From CANKBT01 sp038235705 (lineage in GTDB: Bacteria > Actinomycetota > Actinomycetes > Mycobacteriales > SCTD01), in NCBI GenBank assembly GCA_038235705.1, contig JBBSTR010000026.1, forward strand, positions 1 to 30,221: a DNA stretch of 30,221 nt, written 5' to 3'. Numbering within the stretch: position 1 is the stretch's first letter; every line of letters begins with the position of its first letter. Position numbers and translations under genes: made by a program. The notes below the pieces were generated by a model. The model was not told where the DNA came from and did not search any database. It saw only the letters and a program-made list of their open reading frames with translations. Of this stretch, positions 29,810 through 30,221 are shown piece after piece.

Positions 29810-30221
29810 TCAGGCCTCGCGGTAGAGCCGCACCGAGATGGTGCCGAAGACCGCGACGATGGCCGCCATCCACAGGATCGTCCAGCCGAGGTCGGGCCAC
29901 ACCTGGAACGGCTGCCCGAGAGCGAGCCCGCGGGTCGTGTCGGTGACCAAGGTCAACGGGTTGACCTTGACGAACGCCTGCAGCCAGCCCGGCAAGGTCT
30001 GCACCGGCACGAAGATGCTGGAGGCGAAAACAAGAGGGAAGATCATCGGAAAGGCGGCGGCCTGCACGGTCTCCGGGTTCTTGAACCGCAGCCCGAGGAA
30101 CGCGCCGAAGGTGCTGAACACCGACCCGAACACCAGGATCAGCAGCAGCGCGAGCACCGCTCCGAGCACGCCGTTGGTGAACCGGAAGCCGACCGCGTAA
30201 CCGACCAGGACCATGATCGCG
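29810..30221 (-). CDS. ABC-2 type (DrrB-like) transporter permease, 5' truncated
   Basis: The C-terminal 137 or so residues of an ABC-2 permease; the reading frame stays open to the window edge, so the start lies beyond it and the ATG at 30214 is internal. Typical features are LLLILVFGSVFSTFGAFLGL, then NPETVQAAAFPMIFPLVFASSIFVPVQTLPGWLQAFVKVNPLTLVTDTTRGLALG, the hallmark conserved C-terminal region of drug/daunorubicin-type exporters, and a last transmembrane helix ending in ISVRLYREA. The ATPase partner would be upstream, outside the window. The substrate is unknown. Confidence 0.9.
   Translation of the reverse strand, partial: AIMVLVGYAVGFRFTNGVLGAVLALLLILVFGSVFSTFGAFLGLRFKNPETVQAAAFPMIFPLVFASSIFVPVQTLPGWLQAFVKVNPLTLVTDTTRGLALGQPFQVWPDLGWTILWMAAIVAVFGTISVRLYREA

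Noticed and set aside
1..30221. Mobile element, prophage or CRISPR array
   Set aside because: No transposase, integrase or phage motif, no direct repeats with regular spacers, and uniform base composition apart from the short palindrome at 4328.

Overview
The window comes from a GC-rich actinobacterium. Codons end almost always in G or C, GTG starts are frequent, and several genes have a TANNNT box 6-7 nt before the start codon, the usual layout of leaderless actinobacterial transcripts. Many families are typical of the phylum: DUF3027, DUF2771, DUF2530, DUF6328, an F420-type LLM oxidoreductase, a DUF2510 protein and UdgX. Genus cannot be fixed from the sequence. It reads as ordinary chromosome: one tRNA, no insertion sequence, phage gene or CRISPR array. 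Gene density is very high, with no gene-free stretch above 300 bases; the longest gap, about 160 bases at 28692-28849, holds two hairpins.

Layout. (1) 1-3541: the end of a proton-channel-like subunit (DabB), a complete DabA and a PII-like protein, translationally coupled; this looks like an energy-coupled inorganic carbon (CO2 to bicarbonate) accumulation operon with its own PII sensor. (2) 3603-6195: tRNA-Arg(CCT), then a DNA photolyase, a TerB-like protein and a UdgX-type uracil-DNA glycosylase in one direction, a small DNA-repair group. A perfect 22-bp palindrome lies inside the photolyase gene. (3) 6233-11279: an MFS exporter behind pdxH on the minus strand, divergent from citrate synthase and serC, followed by two small membrane proteins. 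(4) 11294-15904: a MarR/MFS efflux pair with a likely autoregulatory operator, then a block of conserved actinobacterial small genes (DUF2530, DUF3027, DUF2771 lipoprotein, cold-shock-domain protein and two small ORFs), packed convergently with stops overlapping at CTAG. (5) 15958-20866: a three-gene ATGA-coupled operon of a helicase-associated protein with a WYL-like C-terminus, mannose-6-phosphate isomerase and an XPB-type helicase. (6) 20977-25583: a 40-residue lysine-rich protein, a glycerophosphodiester phosphodiesterase, three lipoproteins (one a cupredoxin), LtrA and a small cysteine protein. (7) 25586-30221: an F420-type oxidoreductase coupled to a DUF2510/scramblase-like protein, a flavin-reductase-like stress protein, a permuted papain-fold (YiiX-type) protein, two coupled membrane proteins and the end of an ABC-2 permease.

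The best candidates for follow-up are the XPB/ManA/WYL operon, the PII-linked Dab operon, the UdgX repair group, the AT-rich palindrome in the photolyase gene and the consistent leaderless promoter pattern.
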